Part shown: positions 1 through 7,529 of the stretch, one piece after another
How positions within the stretch are numbered: the first letter of the stretch is position 1
Layout of the letters: each line of letters begins with the position of its first letter
Assembly: GCA_002309655.1 (NCBI GenBank)
Contig: DBXM01000030.1
Coordinates: forward strand, 14,127 to 28,042
Length of the DNA: 13,916 nt
Origin: Mageeibacillus sp. UBA1212
GTDB taxonomy: Bacteria > Bacillota > Clostridia > UBA1212
Direction of reading: 5' to 3'
Notes under the pieces: generated by a model
What the model saw: only the letters and a program-made list of their open reading frames with translations
What the model was told of the DNA's origin: nothing
The model's database searches: none
Translations under genes and position numbers: made by a program

Positions 1-98
1 CACCACCATCACCACGATGACGATGACGACGACCACGAGCATGAGCACCATCACCACCATCACCACCACGATGACGATGACGACGACCACGACGCCGA
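1..98 (+). repeat. In-frame His/Asp-coding tandem repeat (54-bp period)
   Basis: A 23-nt block is identical at 16-38 and 70-92, giving an 18-codon period. Each copy encodes a run of His, then six Asp, then His. At the protein level this is a metal-binding linker of the kind found in COG0523 GTPases. At the DNA level it is a simple repeat likely to vary in copy number between strains, and more copies may lie upstream of the window. Confidence 0.8.
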
Positions 99-369
99 TG
101 AAGTGTTCACGAGCTGGGGTGTAGAGACCACCCGCCGCTTCACGCCCGAAGAGATCTCCGACAAACTTGAGGCGCTCATGGACGAGGCCCTCTACGGAAC
201 CGTCCTCAGGGCAAAGGGAATCGTTCCCGCCGCCGACGGCCGCTGGATCCACTTTGATTACGTTCCCGGCGAACCCGACGTCCGCTTCGGTACCGCCGAA
301 GTCACCGGCCGCCTGTGCGTAATCGGTTCCGGCATCAACAAAAAAGCCCTCGCAGAGCTTTTCGCCTGA
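1..369 (+). CDS. CobW/COG0523 GTPase (metal chaperone), C-terminal part, 5' truncated
   Basis: The frame is open from the first base, so this is the 3' end of a longer gene. A GTG at 103 could initiate but lies inside the conserved region and is not a credible start. The first ~34 residues are almost entirely His, Asp and Glu. They are followed by a CobW C-terminal-type domain: TSWGVETTRRF, a helix EEISDKLEALMDEALYG, the hallmark LRAKGIV, then WIHFDYVPGE and RLCVIGSGINKKAL near the end. This order (His-rich linker, then a SW..ET..F..E strand-helix unit and RAKG) is typical of COG0523 G3E GTPases that deliver zinc, cobalt or other metals to client proteins. The GTPase domain itself lies outside the window, so the metal and client cannot be read. 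The next gene on the same strand starts 51 bp downstream and carries a related GTPase fold, suggesting one operon. Confidence 0.85.
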   Translation, partial: HHHHHDDDDDDHEHEHHHHHHHHDDDDDDHDADEVFTSWGVETTRRFTPEEISDKLEALMDEALYGTVLRAKGIVPAADGRWIHFDYVPGEPDVRFGTAEVTGRLCVIGSGINKKALAELFA

Positions 370-420
370 GTTTGCAGCGTGTAATTCACGAATAACCGCG
401 CGCGAAAGGAGCGCCGACAC

Positions 421-1371
421 ATGACAGAAATACCCGTTTACGTTTTTACCGGATTCCTCGGAGCCGGCAAGACCACGTTCATTCAAAGAACGCTTGAAGA
501 CCCGCGCTTCAACGACGGCACCAGCACTCTCGTTCTGCAGTGCGAGGACGGCGAAGAAGAGCTTGACGAGTCCCGCTTCGCGAACAAAAAAGCCGTACAT
601 TTAGAGAAAATCGACGATCAGGAGGCGCTCACCCAGTACTTCCTCGCCGACCTTCTCCGCAAGTACCGCGCGAAAAAAGTTCTTGTCGAGTACAACGGAA
701 TGTGGCTCTTCCAGAAGTTCCTCGAGGCGATGCCCGACGGCTGGATGATCTACCAGGAAGCCACCTTCGCCGACTGCTCGGACTACCTCGTCTACAACGC
801 GAACATGCGCAACCTCGTCGGCGACAAGCTGAAAAACGCCGACATGATCATTTTCAACAACTTCAAAGAGGGAATGGACCGCATGCCTTTCCACAAGGTC
901 GTCAGAAGCGTCTCGAAGCGCTGCAACATCATCTACAACTACGGCGACCGCATGGAGCCCGACGACATTGAGGACCCGCTCCCGTTCGACGTCAACGCGC
1001 CGGTGATCGACATCGCTGACACCGACTACGGCGTCTGGTACGCGGACCTCAACGGCAAGGAAAAAGAGTACGAGGGCAAGACCGTCCACTTCAAAGGGCT
1101 CGTTGCCAAGGCCGGCAAGCTCCCTCCGAACATGTTCGTGATCGGCCGCCACATAATGACCTGCTGCGCTGCCGACATCGTCTACGGAGGCCTCGCGTGC
1201 CGCTGGGCCGGCGTGAACGCCCTCAAGCACCTCGATTGGGTCGAGATCACCGCGAAAATGTCCCTCGAACGCACCCGCATCTACAACAACGACGTGGGCC
1301 CGATCCTGAACATCATCAGCTGCCAGAAGTGCGAAAAGCCCGATCCCGAAGTTGTGTCGCTGGGAGGCTAA
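421..1371 (+). CDS. G3E-type GTPase fused to a YcgQ-like (DUF1980/TIGR03943) domain
   Basis: The 316-aa protein begins with a CobW-like P-loop domain: Walker A G11-FLGAGKT-T19 and a Walker B/switch-like VLVEYNG at 87-93, where the family usually has E-T-T-G. The region matching the guanine-specificity motif (normally NKxD) reads FNNFKE at 145-150, so base recognition may be altered. The CxCC metal motif of canonical COG0523 proteins is not apparent. From about residue 205 the protein changes: YEGKTVHFKG (217-226), MFVIGRHIMTCCAAD (238-252), then WVEITAKM, PILNI and a terminal CQKC (301-304). This resembles the C-terminal domain of YcgQ/TIGR03943 proteins, which are often encoded beside YcgR permeases and COG0523 GTPases. 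AAAGGAG about 10 nt upstream supports the start. It is probably co-transcribed with the preceding CobW gene. A role in metal transfer or metal sensing is inference. Confidence 0.8.
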   Translation: MTEIPVYVFTGFLGAGKTTFIQRTLEDPRFNDGTSTLVLQCEDGEEELDESRFANKKAVHLEKIDDQEALTQYFLADLLRKYRAKKVLVEYNGMWLFQKFLEAMPDGWMIYQEATFADCSDYLVYNANMRNLVGDKLKNADMIIFNNFKEGMDRMPFHKVVRSVSKRCNIIYNYGDRMEPDDIEDPLPFDVNAPVIDIADTDYGVWYADLNGKEKEYEGKTVHFKGLVAKAGKLPPNMFVIGRHIMTCCAADIVYGGLACRWAGVNALKHLDWVEITAKMSLERTRIYNNDVGPILNIISCQKCEKPDPEVVSLGG

Positions 1372-1437
1372 GAAGCGTTCATAAGAAATGTGAAACAGTC
1401 ATTTTTAACAGACTCCCGCAATGTCACCTAAACAAAG

Positions 1438-1485
1438 AAAACGGGAACGCGTCAGAAATTAATCTGTCCGCGTTCCCGTTTTTTT
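1438..1485 (+). terminator. Intrinsic terminator, probably bidirectional
   Basis: A perfect 11-bp stem pairs 1441-1451 (ACGGGAACGCG) with 1469-1479. The loop contains a smaller CAGA/TCTG pairing. The + strand continues into a run of seven T's, ending the GTPase operon. On the - strand the same stem is followed by TTTTCTTTG, so it may also stop the convergent zinc-ribbon/dcw transcript. A second, weaker inverted repeat (GAGTTTC/GAAACTC at 1513-1519/1533-1539) lies between here and the convergent gene. Confidence 0.9.
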
Positions 1486-1571
1486 ATAATGCTTTTTAAT
1501 GCGAGTCGTGAGGAGTTTCGGAAATTAAATCAGAAACTCTTTTAACCCGAATTCATCATTCCACATTCCTG

Positions 1572-2051
1572 TCATCTGATCACGCAGCGAGCCAGGTCGA
1601 AAACGTCGTTCCAGTCGATCGAGTTAATCGCGGCGCTGCCGCCGGAAGCGAGCATTCCGATGATAGCAATAATATAAATAGTCCAGAAGACAGTCATGAT
1701 GATGGAGAAGATGAGACCGATCGTCGCAATGATCTTCGCCGCCTTGTTCGCGCCGGTCAGGGGCTGAGGAAGCTTCTTGACCTTGCCGAGGGCGATGCTG
1801 CAGAGGATGATGCCAATGAGACCGAGTTCGGAGAGAACTGCGCCGATGATGGCGAGAACGAGCGTTCCCGAGCCGCCCTGTGCCGGAGCCGCCTGCTGGG
1901 GCCCGGTGTAAACGGGAGCCTCATAGGTGTACTGGGGCTGATACTGCTGCTGAACAGGCTGCGGAGCGGGCTGTTCGACCGGTGTACCGCAACTCTCACA
2001 GAATCTGGCGCCGTCCTGAAGCTGAGCGCCGCAAACTTTACAAAATGCCAT
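1572..2051 (-). CDS. Zinc-ribbon membrane protein (DUF4190-like), copy 1
   Basis: The 159-aa protein starts with a zinc ribbon, CKVC (4-7) and CESC (18-21). A Pro/Gln/Tyr-rich linker (about 26-58) follows, then two hydrophobic segments (about 62-88 and 104-135) separated by the basic turn GKVKKLPQPLTGANKAAK. The frame is open 14 codons further upstream, but ATG at 2051 has a perfect GGAGGT six bases before it and gives the standard zinc-ribbon N-terminus. Function is unknown. The architecture (cytosolic zinc ribbon, disordered linker, two-helix membrane module) is common in Firmicutes small membrane proteins. It is a paralogue of the gene immediately upstream, sharing the zinc ribbon and the QPLxGxNKxA turn. 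It is the last gene of the mraZ-to-murE operon. A wall or division role would be inference from position only. Confidence 0.8.
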   Translation of the reverse strand: MAFCKVCGAQLQDGARFCESCGTPVEQPAPQPVQQQYQPQYTYEAPVYTGPQQAAPAQGGSGTLVLAIIGAVLSELGLIGIILCSIALGKVKKLPQPLTGANKAAKIIATIGLIFSIIMTVFWTIYIIAIIGMLASGGSAAINSIDWNDVFDLARCVIR

Positions 2052-2057
2052 AATGAT

Positions 2058-2063
2058 ACCTCC
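2058..2063 (-). promoter_or_regulatory. Shine-Dalgarno site fixing the copy-1 zinc-ribbon start
   Basis: On the - strand GGAGGT lies six nucleotides before ATG at 2051. The alternative upstream start at 2093 has no comparable site and would add 14 residues before the zinc ribbon. Confidence 0.85.
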
Positions 2064-2162
2064 AAAAATTCTAGCGTTAAATGTTAACCGCAAACTTCCC
2101 CGGCGCCTGCTCCTTTACAGATACGCACGGCCTCACGGGGTTCCTTTTGTCTTAAACAGTCA

Positions 2163-2648
2163 TCAGTGAATCAGATTCGCGACAGCCTGAAACACGGCCT
2201 GAACCGAATGTCCCATCTCTCTCGCCGCGCCGCCGGCAGCCAAAATCGCAAACAGCACGCACCAGAACACGACCCACGCAATCACGAACGCGCGGATGAC
2301 CATGTTCACGATCGAAACCGGAATACCGACTGTGGAAAGGATGTCGGCAATCTTGTTCTTGCCTTTCAGGGGCTGTCCGTCGGCGTTCGCTTTCGCCTTC
2401 TTCTTTCCCATGATGCTCATAATAAGACCCGCAATCGGAACTACAATCGCAAGCGCGAGGCCCACTATCGAGAATACCAGGTCGTTGCGCTGGGGCTCGC
2501 CGGCAGGAACAGCTTCCTTCTCAACGGAAGGCTCGTCGACTACCGTGTATTCCTCCTCGGTCTCTTCCAATACAACCTTCTGTCCGCAGTACTTGCAGAA
2601 CACACTGTTGTCAAAAATCTCTCTTCCGCAATGAGGGCAAAATGTCAT
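2163..2648 (-). CDS. Zinc-ribbon membrane protein (DUF4190-like), copy 2
   Basis: The 161-aa protein has CPHC (4-7) and CKYC (18-21) forming a zinc ribbon. An acidic linker (EETEEEYTVVDEPSVEKE, about 28-45) follows. Two hydrophobic stretches (about 55-80 and 101-138) are separated by a basic loop with QPLKGKNKIADI. Cysteine spacing and the post-TM1 loop match the downstream neighbour, so the two are tandem paralogues. Their linkers differ completely (acidic here, Pro/Gln-rich there). ATG at 2648 is preceded by AAGGAGGT seven bases upstream; the longer frame to 2681 would add 11 residues and lacks this support. It starts 45 bp after the murE stop, consistent with co-transcription. The biochemical role is unknown. 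Confidence 0.8.
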   Translation of the reverse strand: MTFCPHCGREIFDNSVFCKYCGQKVVLEETEEEYTVVDEPSVEKEAVPAGEPQRNDLVFSIVGLALAIVVPIAGLIMSIMGKKKAKANADGQPLKGKNKIADILSTVGIPVSIVNMVIRAFVIAWVVFWCVLFAILAAGGAAREMGHSVQAVFQAVANLIH

Positions 2649-2655
2649 GTCAGTT

Positions 2656-2663
2656 ACCTCCTT
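2656..2663 (-). promoter_or_regulatory. Shine-Dalgarno site fixing the copy-2 zinc-ribbon start
   Basis: On the - strand AAGGAGGT ends seven nucleotides before ATG at 2648. This selects that start over the in-frame codon 11 residues upstream. Confidence 0.85.
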
Positions 2664-2693
2664 CTTTAAAAACAGGCGCAAAACTCGCGCGAA

Positions 2694-4181
2694 TCAATCT
2701 CCGTAGATTGCCTTCAGCGCCTCCGCGGCGACCTTTCTCTCGTCAAACTCAACGGTCCGGTCTTTGAAAATCTGAGTCGTTTCATGACCTTTTCCCGCGA
2801 GAATGATCACGTCGCCCGGTTTTGCGTTACGTATAGCATACCATATTGCCTCGCGTCTGTCAACAATGCACACATAGTCGCGCCCCGTTTTTTTCGCCCC
2901 GACCTCGATGTCGGCAACGATCTTCGCGGGGTCTTCGGTGCGCGGGTTGTCGGATGTTATAATCGTGAAGTCGGCGTGGGTCGCGGCTGTCTCTCCCATC
3001 AAAGCGCGGGGTCTGTTCCTGTCGCCGCCCGCCCCGAAAAGGAAAACGACTCTCTTCGCGAACGGTCTGACCGCGTCGATTATATTGATGAAGCTGTCCG
3101 GGTTGTGTGCGTAGTCGATCATCACAGTGAAGTCCCGCCCCGTGGGAACGGTCTCCGCCTTGCCCTTTACGACGACGCCTTTCAGTCCTTCCGCAGCCGT
3201 CTCCGGCGCAACGCCCTCAAGAATGCACGCGGCGGCCGCGGCCATTGAATTGTATACGCTGAATTTTCCGGGAACCGAAACGCTTATATGGGTCTCGGGG
3301 CACATTCCGTACAGGTCATACTCGACGCCGCCTCCCGAATATTTAATGTTTTTGGCCATGAAATCGGCCTCTTTTTCGACTGAATAAGTAAAAATCCGGC
3401 ACGTTGCGTCTCTTTTGATCCGCTCGAACCACGGGCTGTCCGCGTTAAAAAGCCCCTTTCCGCACATTTGGAATAGCTTCGCCTTGCTGGCCGCGTAGTC
3501 TTCCATGTCGGGATGTTCCGTCGCGCCTATGTGGTCCGGCGTCAGGTTCGTGAACACTCCGAGCGTGTACTCGCAGCGCCCCACGCGGTCGAGCTTCAAC
3601 CCCTGCGAGGAGACCTCCATAACGCACTTCTCGCACCCTTCGCGCACCATGCGCCTCAGGAGCGGCTGAAGAACGTTCGCCTCAGGCGTGGTTCTGTCGG
3701 TCGGAACAATCTCGTCGCCGACCATGTTGTACATCGTGCCGACAAGACCCGACTTGTGGCCCGCGTGCTCCAGAATGTTCTTGATCATAAGAGACGTGGT
3801 CGTTTTGCCCTTGGTGCCCGTGACACCGATCAGACCGAGCTCGCCCGAGGGATGGCCCCAGAACGCGTCCGACAAAACAGCGGCCGCGGTGCGCGTCGAA
3901 TGCGTCAGAACGAGCGTCAGATTTCCGTTGGCGATCTTCCGCCTGTGCGCCTTTTCTAGCGCGTCAAAAAACGTCCCGTCCTGCATCACGACGCAGACGG
4001 CGCCTTTCGACACGGCCTCCTCCGCGAAAATGTGACCGTCCGTTTTGAACCCTTTTATGCAAATAAAACAGCTGCCGCGCCTCACGGACGCGGTAGACAT
4101 TTCGACGCCGGTGACCGCCGAGGATGCGCTCCCGGATATTTTTTCACATTGAAGATTTTTGATCAGTTCGCGGATCGTCAT
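2694..4181 (-). CDS. murE: UDP-MurNAc-L-Ala-D-Glu:meso-diaminopimelate ligase MurE
   Basis: This cytosolic Mur ligase adds the third amino acid of the peptidoglycan stem peptide using ATP. At 495 aa it has the normal length. The N-terminal UDP-binding domain contains GSCFICIKGFKTDGH. The ATP P-loop is TGTKGKTTT (121-129). TTPEA (164-168) contacts the UDP-sugar substrate region, SSQGL (191-195) follows, and YAASKAKLF (229-237) includes K233, the expected carbamylated lysine. The C-terminal domain has DYAHNPDS (356-363), GAGGDRNRPRALMG (383-396) and TSDNPRTEDP, whose DNPR (411-414) is the signature of meso-diaminopimelate enzymes rather than L-lysine enzymes; AGKGHE (462-467) follows. A GAGAGGT site sits about 8 nt before the ATG. 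It lies downstream of the class B PBP in the dcw order and is followed by the two zinc-ribbon genes. No murF or mraY appears in the window. Confidence 0.97.
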   Translation of the reverse strand: MTIRELIKNLQCEKISGSASSAVTGVEMSTASVRRGSCFICIKGFKTDGHIFAEEAVSKGAVCVVMQDGTFFDALEKAHRRKIANGNLTLVLTHSTRTAAAVLSDAFWGHPSGELGLIGVTGTKGKTTTSLMIKNILEHAGHKSGLVGTMYNMVGDEIVPTDRTTPEANVLQPLLRRMVREGCEKCVMEVSSQGLKLDRVGRCEYTLGVFTNLTPDHIGATEHPDMEDYAASKAKLFQMCGKGLFNADSPWFERIKRDATCRIFTYSVEKEADFMAKNIKYSGGGVEYDLYGMCPETHISVSVPGKFSVYNSMAAAAACILEGVAPETAAEGLKGVVVKGKAETVPTGRDFTVMIDYAHNPDSFINIIDAVRPFAKRVVFLFGAGGDRNRPRALMGETAATHADFTIITSDNPRTEDPAKIVADIEVGAKKTGRDYVCIVDRREAIWYAIRNAKPGDVIILAGKGHETTQIFKDRTVEFDERKVAAEALKAIYGD

Positions 4182-4250
4182 TTCACAAAACCTCTCGTTC
4201 GCATCCCGCCGTGCCTTATACTCTATCAGCGGGAGTTTTTACCTAAATAC

Positions 4251-4279
4251 AGGCGTTTTTGCGTCTCGCAAAAACGCCT
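4251..4279 (-). terminator. Perfect 13-bp hairpin between PBP gene and murE (attenuator or processing site)
   Basis: Bases 4251-4263 (AGGCGTTTTTGCG) pair perfectly with 4267-4279 around a 3-nt loop. On the transcribed - strand the stem is followed by GTATTTAGG, which is only weakly U-rich, so termination would be partial at best. Its position between two co-directional operon genes fits an attenuator, an mRNA processing signal or a 3'-stability hairpin. Confidence 0.55.
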
Positions 4280-4310
4280 TTCATCAGAGGGTCTAGCCGC
4301 CCTTTTTCCT

Positions 4311-6698
4311 TTAACTGTGCCACTCCGGTGCGGGCGTCGGATCGCCCTCCTCGAATCCTCTCGACCGCATCACGACGACCGTTCCCTTCTCGATCATCTC
4401 GCCGGGCTCAACACTCTGCCATGTGATAATATTCCCGCTGCGGCAGTCCATGTTGATTTCCAGCGACGACATCAGGTTCTGGGCGTCGCAGAGCGTCATT
4501 CCCACGCAGTCGGGCATCTTCACGTAGCCGGGTGTGGCGTTCTCGTCGTCGGTGAAGTAGAGAACCAGCGTCGCCTCCCTGCACGTGTAGACATTCGCCT
4601 CGGGCACCTGTTTTTTGACGATTGGGTTCTGCTCGGGGTCGCCGACGATAATTACGTTGTAGAGACGCGTGCTCGTTTTGACCCAGTTCATCGCGTCGAG
4701 GAACGTCTCGCCGACCAAGTTGTCAGCGAAGTAGACGTTTCTGATGCGCGCGTAGTCATCCTCGGTGTAGATCTTTTTGACCTGCTTGTACTCGAGAACG
4801 CGCTTGATGATCTTGCCCGCGGCCCACGCGCCCATTCTCGAACCGGAAATGTCTCCGATCGTCGGGTGGTCGAACATCACGAGCACGACGATCTCAGGCC
4901 TATCAGCCGGCGCGACCGCGCAGAACGAAACGATGTAGCGGTTGTTTCTCTCGGTGTCGACCGTCTCGGAGGTACCGGTTTTGCCTGCGACCTTGTAGCC
5001 CGAAACCAGCGCTCTAACGCCGGTGCCTTGGTAGACAACGCCTTCCAGCAGTTCCAGAACGGTCTTCGACGTCTTCTCGGAAATGACCTTGCGCACCTCT
5101 TTGGGCGGGTATTCAACCACCGTGGCGCCGTTCTCGTCGGTGAGTTTTTCGACAACTCTGGGTTCGTAAAGCGTGCCGCCGTTCGCGATCGCGCAGTAGG
5201 CCGTCGCCAGCTGGATCGGGGTGATCGTGAAGCGCTGGCCGAAAGCGGTGACCGCCAGGTCGATTTCTGTGGGGCTCGTGTGCATCAGACCGAGCATCTC
5301 GCCCGAGAGCAGAATGTTCGTCTTATTCATGAATCCGAACGCGCGCACGTAGCTGTAGAACGTGCTCACGCCCGCCCTTAAAGCGACTCTCGCCATGACC
5401 GGGTTGCAGGAATTCGCGACGGCCATGCGGAACGTCTCCTGCCCGTGTCCGTTCGTCGCCTTTCCGGTGGAGCAGTGAATGGTCCAGCCCGCGAGGTCCA
5501 GCGGATCGTCGCTAATAGCCTCCTCGACCTGCACCACGTTCTCTTCCAGCGCGACAGAGGCGGTTATCGCCTTGAAAGTCGAACCGGGTTCGTAGGCGCT
5601 TGCGAGCGCCCTGTTCTTCCAAATAAAACCGGCAAGGAAAGTCTCGTCCTCGTCGGCGGGCTCCCAGAGCATCCTCTCCTGAAGCCCCTCGGGAACCGTC
5701 ATCGGCGAGTTCAGGTCGAACGCCGGGTTGGACGCCATCGCGAGAACGCTTCCCGTTGAAGGATCCATAACGATCGCCGCCCCGCCCTGGATTGCGCCGA
5801 AGTCGCGAACGCCCTCCGCCAGAATTTCCTCGACGATCTCCTGAATGTTCTTGTCGATCGTGAGATGCGCGTTGTAGCCGTTCTTGAGCTCCTGAACGAC
5901 CTCTTTCGTCTCGTCCGTGATCGCGTTTCCGTTCTGCTCCACCGTCGCCAGCACGCGGCCGTCCGTTCCCGCCAGCTCGCTGTTCAGTGCGACTTCAACG
6001 CCGCACACGAGGCCGTAGTCGTCCGTTCCCGTGAACCCGATAACGTGCGAGGCGAGCGAGCCGTAGGGGTAGTACCGCGCCGTGTCCGCGTTGACCGTGA
6101 CGCCCTTGATGTCCGCGTCTGCGATCCACGCCTTCACCTTGTCACCGAGGCTCTCGTCCACGTCGACCGCTACGTTCCAGTAGTTGCTGCCCTCCTTGGC
6201 AAGCCCCTCCAGCGTCGCTTCGTAATCGATGCCCAGAATGTCAGACAGCCCCTTCGCGACAAGCTTCCTGTAGTCGTCAACGTCGCCGTCCTTATATTTA
6301 TTCTTGCCGTAATCCGTGATGTCGTTGCGTGAAACCGAAATCGTGGAAGTGTTCACGGTGACCGCGAGTGCGTTCCCGTTGGTATCGTAAATGTTACCGC
6401 GCGCCGCCTTTGTGACGAACGTGCGCGTCTGCCGCTCGAAGACCTCCTGCTTGAGCTTCGGGCCCTTCAGCAGCATCAGGTAGCCGTAATAAAGCACAAG
6501 GAAGGCCATTATCACGCAGACAATGACCCTGAAAACGCGAATTCTCCTGACCGTGTTGGGCGTGTTTTCGGCAGGCGCTTCGTTCTGAATAAAAAAGACC
6601 TTCCTGAGCGATTCCTTTACGAACGCCCAGAGTCTTTTCCAAAACGCTTTTATTCTCTCGCCGAGCGGCGCCTTCGTTTTCTTCTCTTTGTCTTTCAT
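4311..6698 (-). CDS. ftsI: Class B penicillin-binding protein with PASTA domains (FtsI/SpoVD type)
   Basis: This is a septal or sporulation DD-transpeptidase that cross-links peptidoglycan outside the membrane. The 795-aa protein has a basic cytosolic N-terminus, one membrane anchor (about 55-77), and a dimerisation domain opening with KAARGNIYDTNGNALA (97-112). The transpeptidase motifs are S373-T-F-K376, S430-C-N432 and K573-T-G575. The C-terminus resembles two PASTA domains, about 658-717 (NLVGETFLDAMNWV) and 724-782 (YVKMPDCVGMTLCDAQNL). A long cytosolic Lys-rich tail precedes the anchor. The start has only a weak ribosome site (TTGGGCTGAAATG on the - strand), but no better start precedes the anchor. 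The position between ftsL and murE is that of pbpB/ftsI or spoVD; the two cannot be separated from sequence alone, so the symbol is provisional. PASTA domains bind muropeptides or beta-lactams in characterised relatives. Confidence 0.93.
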   Translation of the reverse strand: MKDKEKKTKAPLGERIKAFWKRLWAFVKESLRKVFFIQNEAPAENTPNTVRRIRVFRVIVCVIMAFLVLYYGYLMLLKGPKLKQEVFERQTRTFVTKAARGNIYDTNGNALAVTVNTSTISVSRNDITDYGKNKYKDGDVDDYRKLVAKGLSDILGIDYEATLEGLAKEGSNYWNVAVDVDESLGDKVKAWIADADIKGVTVNADTARYYPYGSLASHVIGFTGTDDYGLVCGVEVALNSELAGTDGRVLATVEQNGNAITDETKEVVQELKNGYNAHLTIDKNIQEIVEEILAEGVRDFGAIQGGAAIVMDPSTGSVLAMASNPAFDLNSPMTVPEGLQERMLWEPADEDETFLAGFIWKNRALASAYEPGSTFKAITASVALEENVVQVEEAISDDPLDLAGWTIHCSTGKATNGHGQETFRMAVANSCNPVMARVALRAGVSTFYSYVRAFGFMNKTNILLSGEMLGLMHTSPTEIDLAVTAFGQRFTITPIQLATAYCAIANGGTLYEPRVVEKLTDENGATVVEYPPKEVRKVISEKTSKTVLELLEGVVYQGTGVRALVSGYKVAGKTGTSETVDTERNNRYIVSFCAVAPADRPEIVVLVMFDHPTIGDISGSRMGAWAAGKIIKRVLEYKQVKKIYTEDDYARIRNVYFADNLVGETFLDAMNWVKTSTRLYNVIIVGDPEQNPIVKKQVPEANVYTCREATLVLYFTDDENATPGYVKMPDCVGMTLCDAQNLMSSLEINMDCRSGNIITWQSVEPGEMIEKGTVVVMRSRGFEEGDPTPAPEWHS

Positions 6699-6811
6699 TT
6701 CAGCCCAACGGTAGGAAATCGGATTTTCCCCGATTAATCATTCTCATTCTTGAAAACGGAAGACTCCCGCAGCGCCGCCGCGAGAAATCCTCCGTCTCAT
6801 TTTTTTCGGTA

Positions 6812-7486
6812 TTATTGGTAGTCGACGCGTCCCAGGAATGCCATCAGGCTCTCGTAGAAGCCCTCTTCCGCCTCGCTGTCGGCTCTCTCTTCCGGCTCCA
6901 GGAACACCCGCGTCACGTCGCCGCCCGACAGCTCGATGCTCACCTTGCTGTCCTCGGAAGGTCTGACCATCCCGAGCCTCGCCGCAACGCTCTCCGCGCT
7001 GTTCTCAGCCTCGCCCTCCGCGCTGAACGTGTCGATAACCAGCTGGTTGCGCGCCTTCGTGTTCTCGCGGACGAGATTTCTGGTGTGGCGCGTCAAATCG
7101 AAAATGGACGCGTACCGGACGATGCAGAGCGCTCCGAGAACGATGCACCCGATCAGCAGCACGCAGCTCACCAGCATTGAACTCCTGACCTTCTTGACGT
7201 TTTGAAGCGTCTTGTACGTCTCGGTCTCTTCGACGGTTGTGAACGTTCTCTCCGGCTCCGGAGTGATGACCCTCGGGGCGCGAACCGGAACCTCCTCGCG
7301 TTTCGGCGCCGTGTTGCCGCGTGTGATCGTAAACTCGAACGGAACCTCGTCCGGCCGGTTGACGTACGGTCCCTCGAACCGCGGTCCTCTGCTCTCCCTG
7401 TTCCCGTAACCGGTGGGGAGGACCATGTCGAACTCCTGCAGGTCGGAGTCGTAATATTCATCTCTCTTCACTGCCGCGTAAGGCAT
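6812..7486 (-). CDS. ftsL: FtsL-like cell-division protein
   Basis: The 224-aa protein has one membrane segment (about 103-123). An extracellular helix with heptad-like spacing (IFDLTRHTRNLVRENTK) follows, then the FtsL-type element ESVAARLGMVRPSED (165-179), where relatives read xxIAxxxLGMVxP. In characterised bacteria FtsL joins DivIB/FtsQ and DivIC/FtsB and activates the septal PBP, here the next gene. Sequence identity in this family is low, so the call rests on topology, the LGMVRP element and position between rsmH and the PBP gene. Unusual is a ~100-residue N-terminal cytosolic extension rich in Arg, Pro and Glu; most FtsL proteins have short N-termini. AAGGGGGT about 7 nt before the ATG supports the start. 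It begins 43 bp after rsmH and ends 113 bp before the PBP gene. Confidence 0.78.
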   Translation of the reverse strand: MPYAAVKRDEYYDSDLQEFDMVLPTGYGNRESRGPRFEGPYVNRPDEVPFEFTITRGNTAPKREEVPVRAPRVITPEPERTFTTVEETETYKTLQNVKKVRSSMLVSCVLLIGCIVLGALCIVRYASIFDLTRHTRNLVRENTKARNQLVIDTFSAEGEAENSAESVAARLGMVRPSEDSKVSIELSGGDVTRVFLEPEERADSEAEEGFYESLMAFLGRVDYQ

Positions 7487-7529
7487 TGCCGCACCCCCTT
7501 TCTCCGGGACTCACAGGAACGTATCCTTC

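Noticed and set aside
601..1230. 209-aa - strand open frame inside the GTPase-fusion gene
   Set aside because: Val/Asp/Glu-rich antisense shadow of a gene with clear Walker motifs and its own ribosome site.
4032..5381. 449-aa + strand open frame opposite the PBP gene
   Set aside because: It is antisense to a certain class B PBP, is Arg/His/Asp-rich as expected from a shadow of GC-rich codons, and shows no domain or ribosome site.
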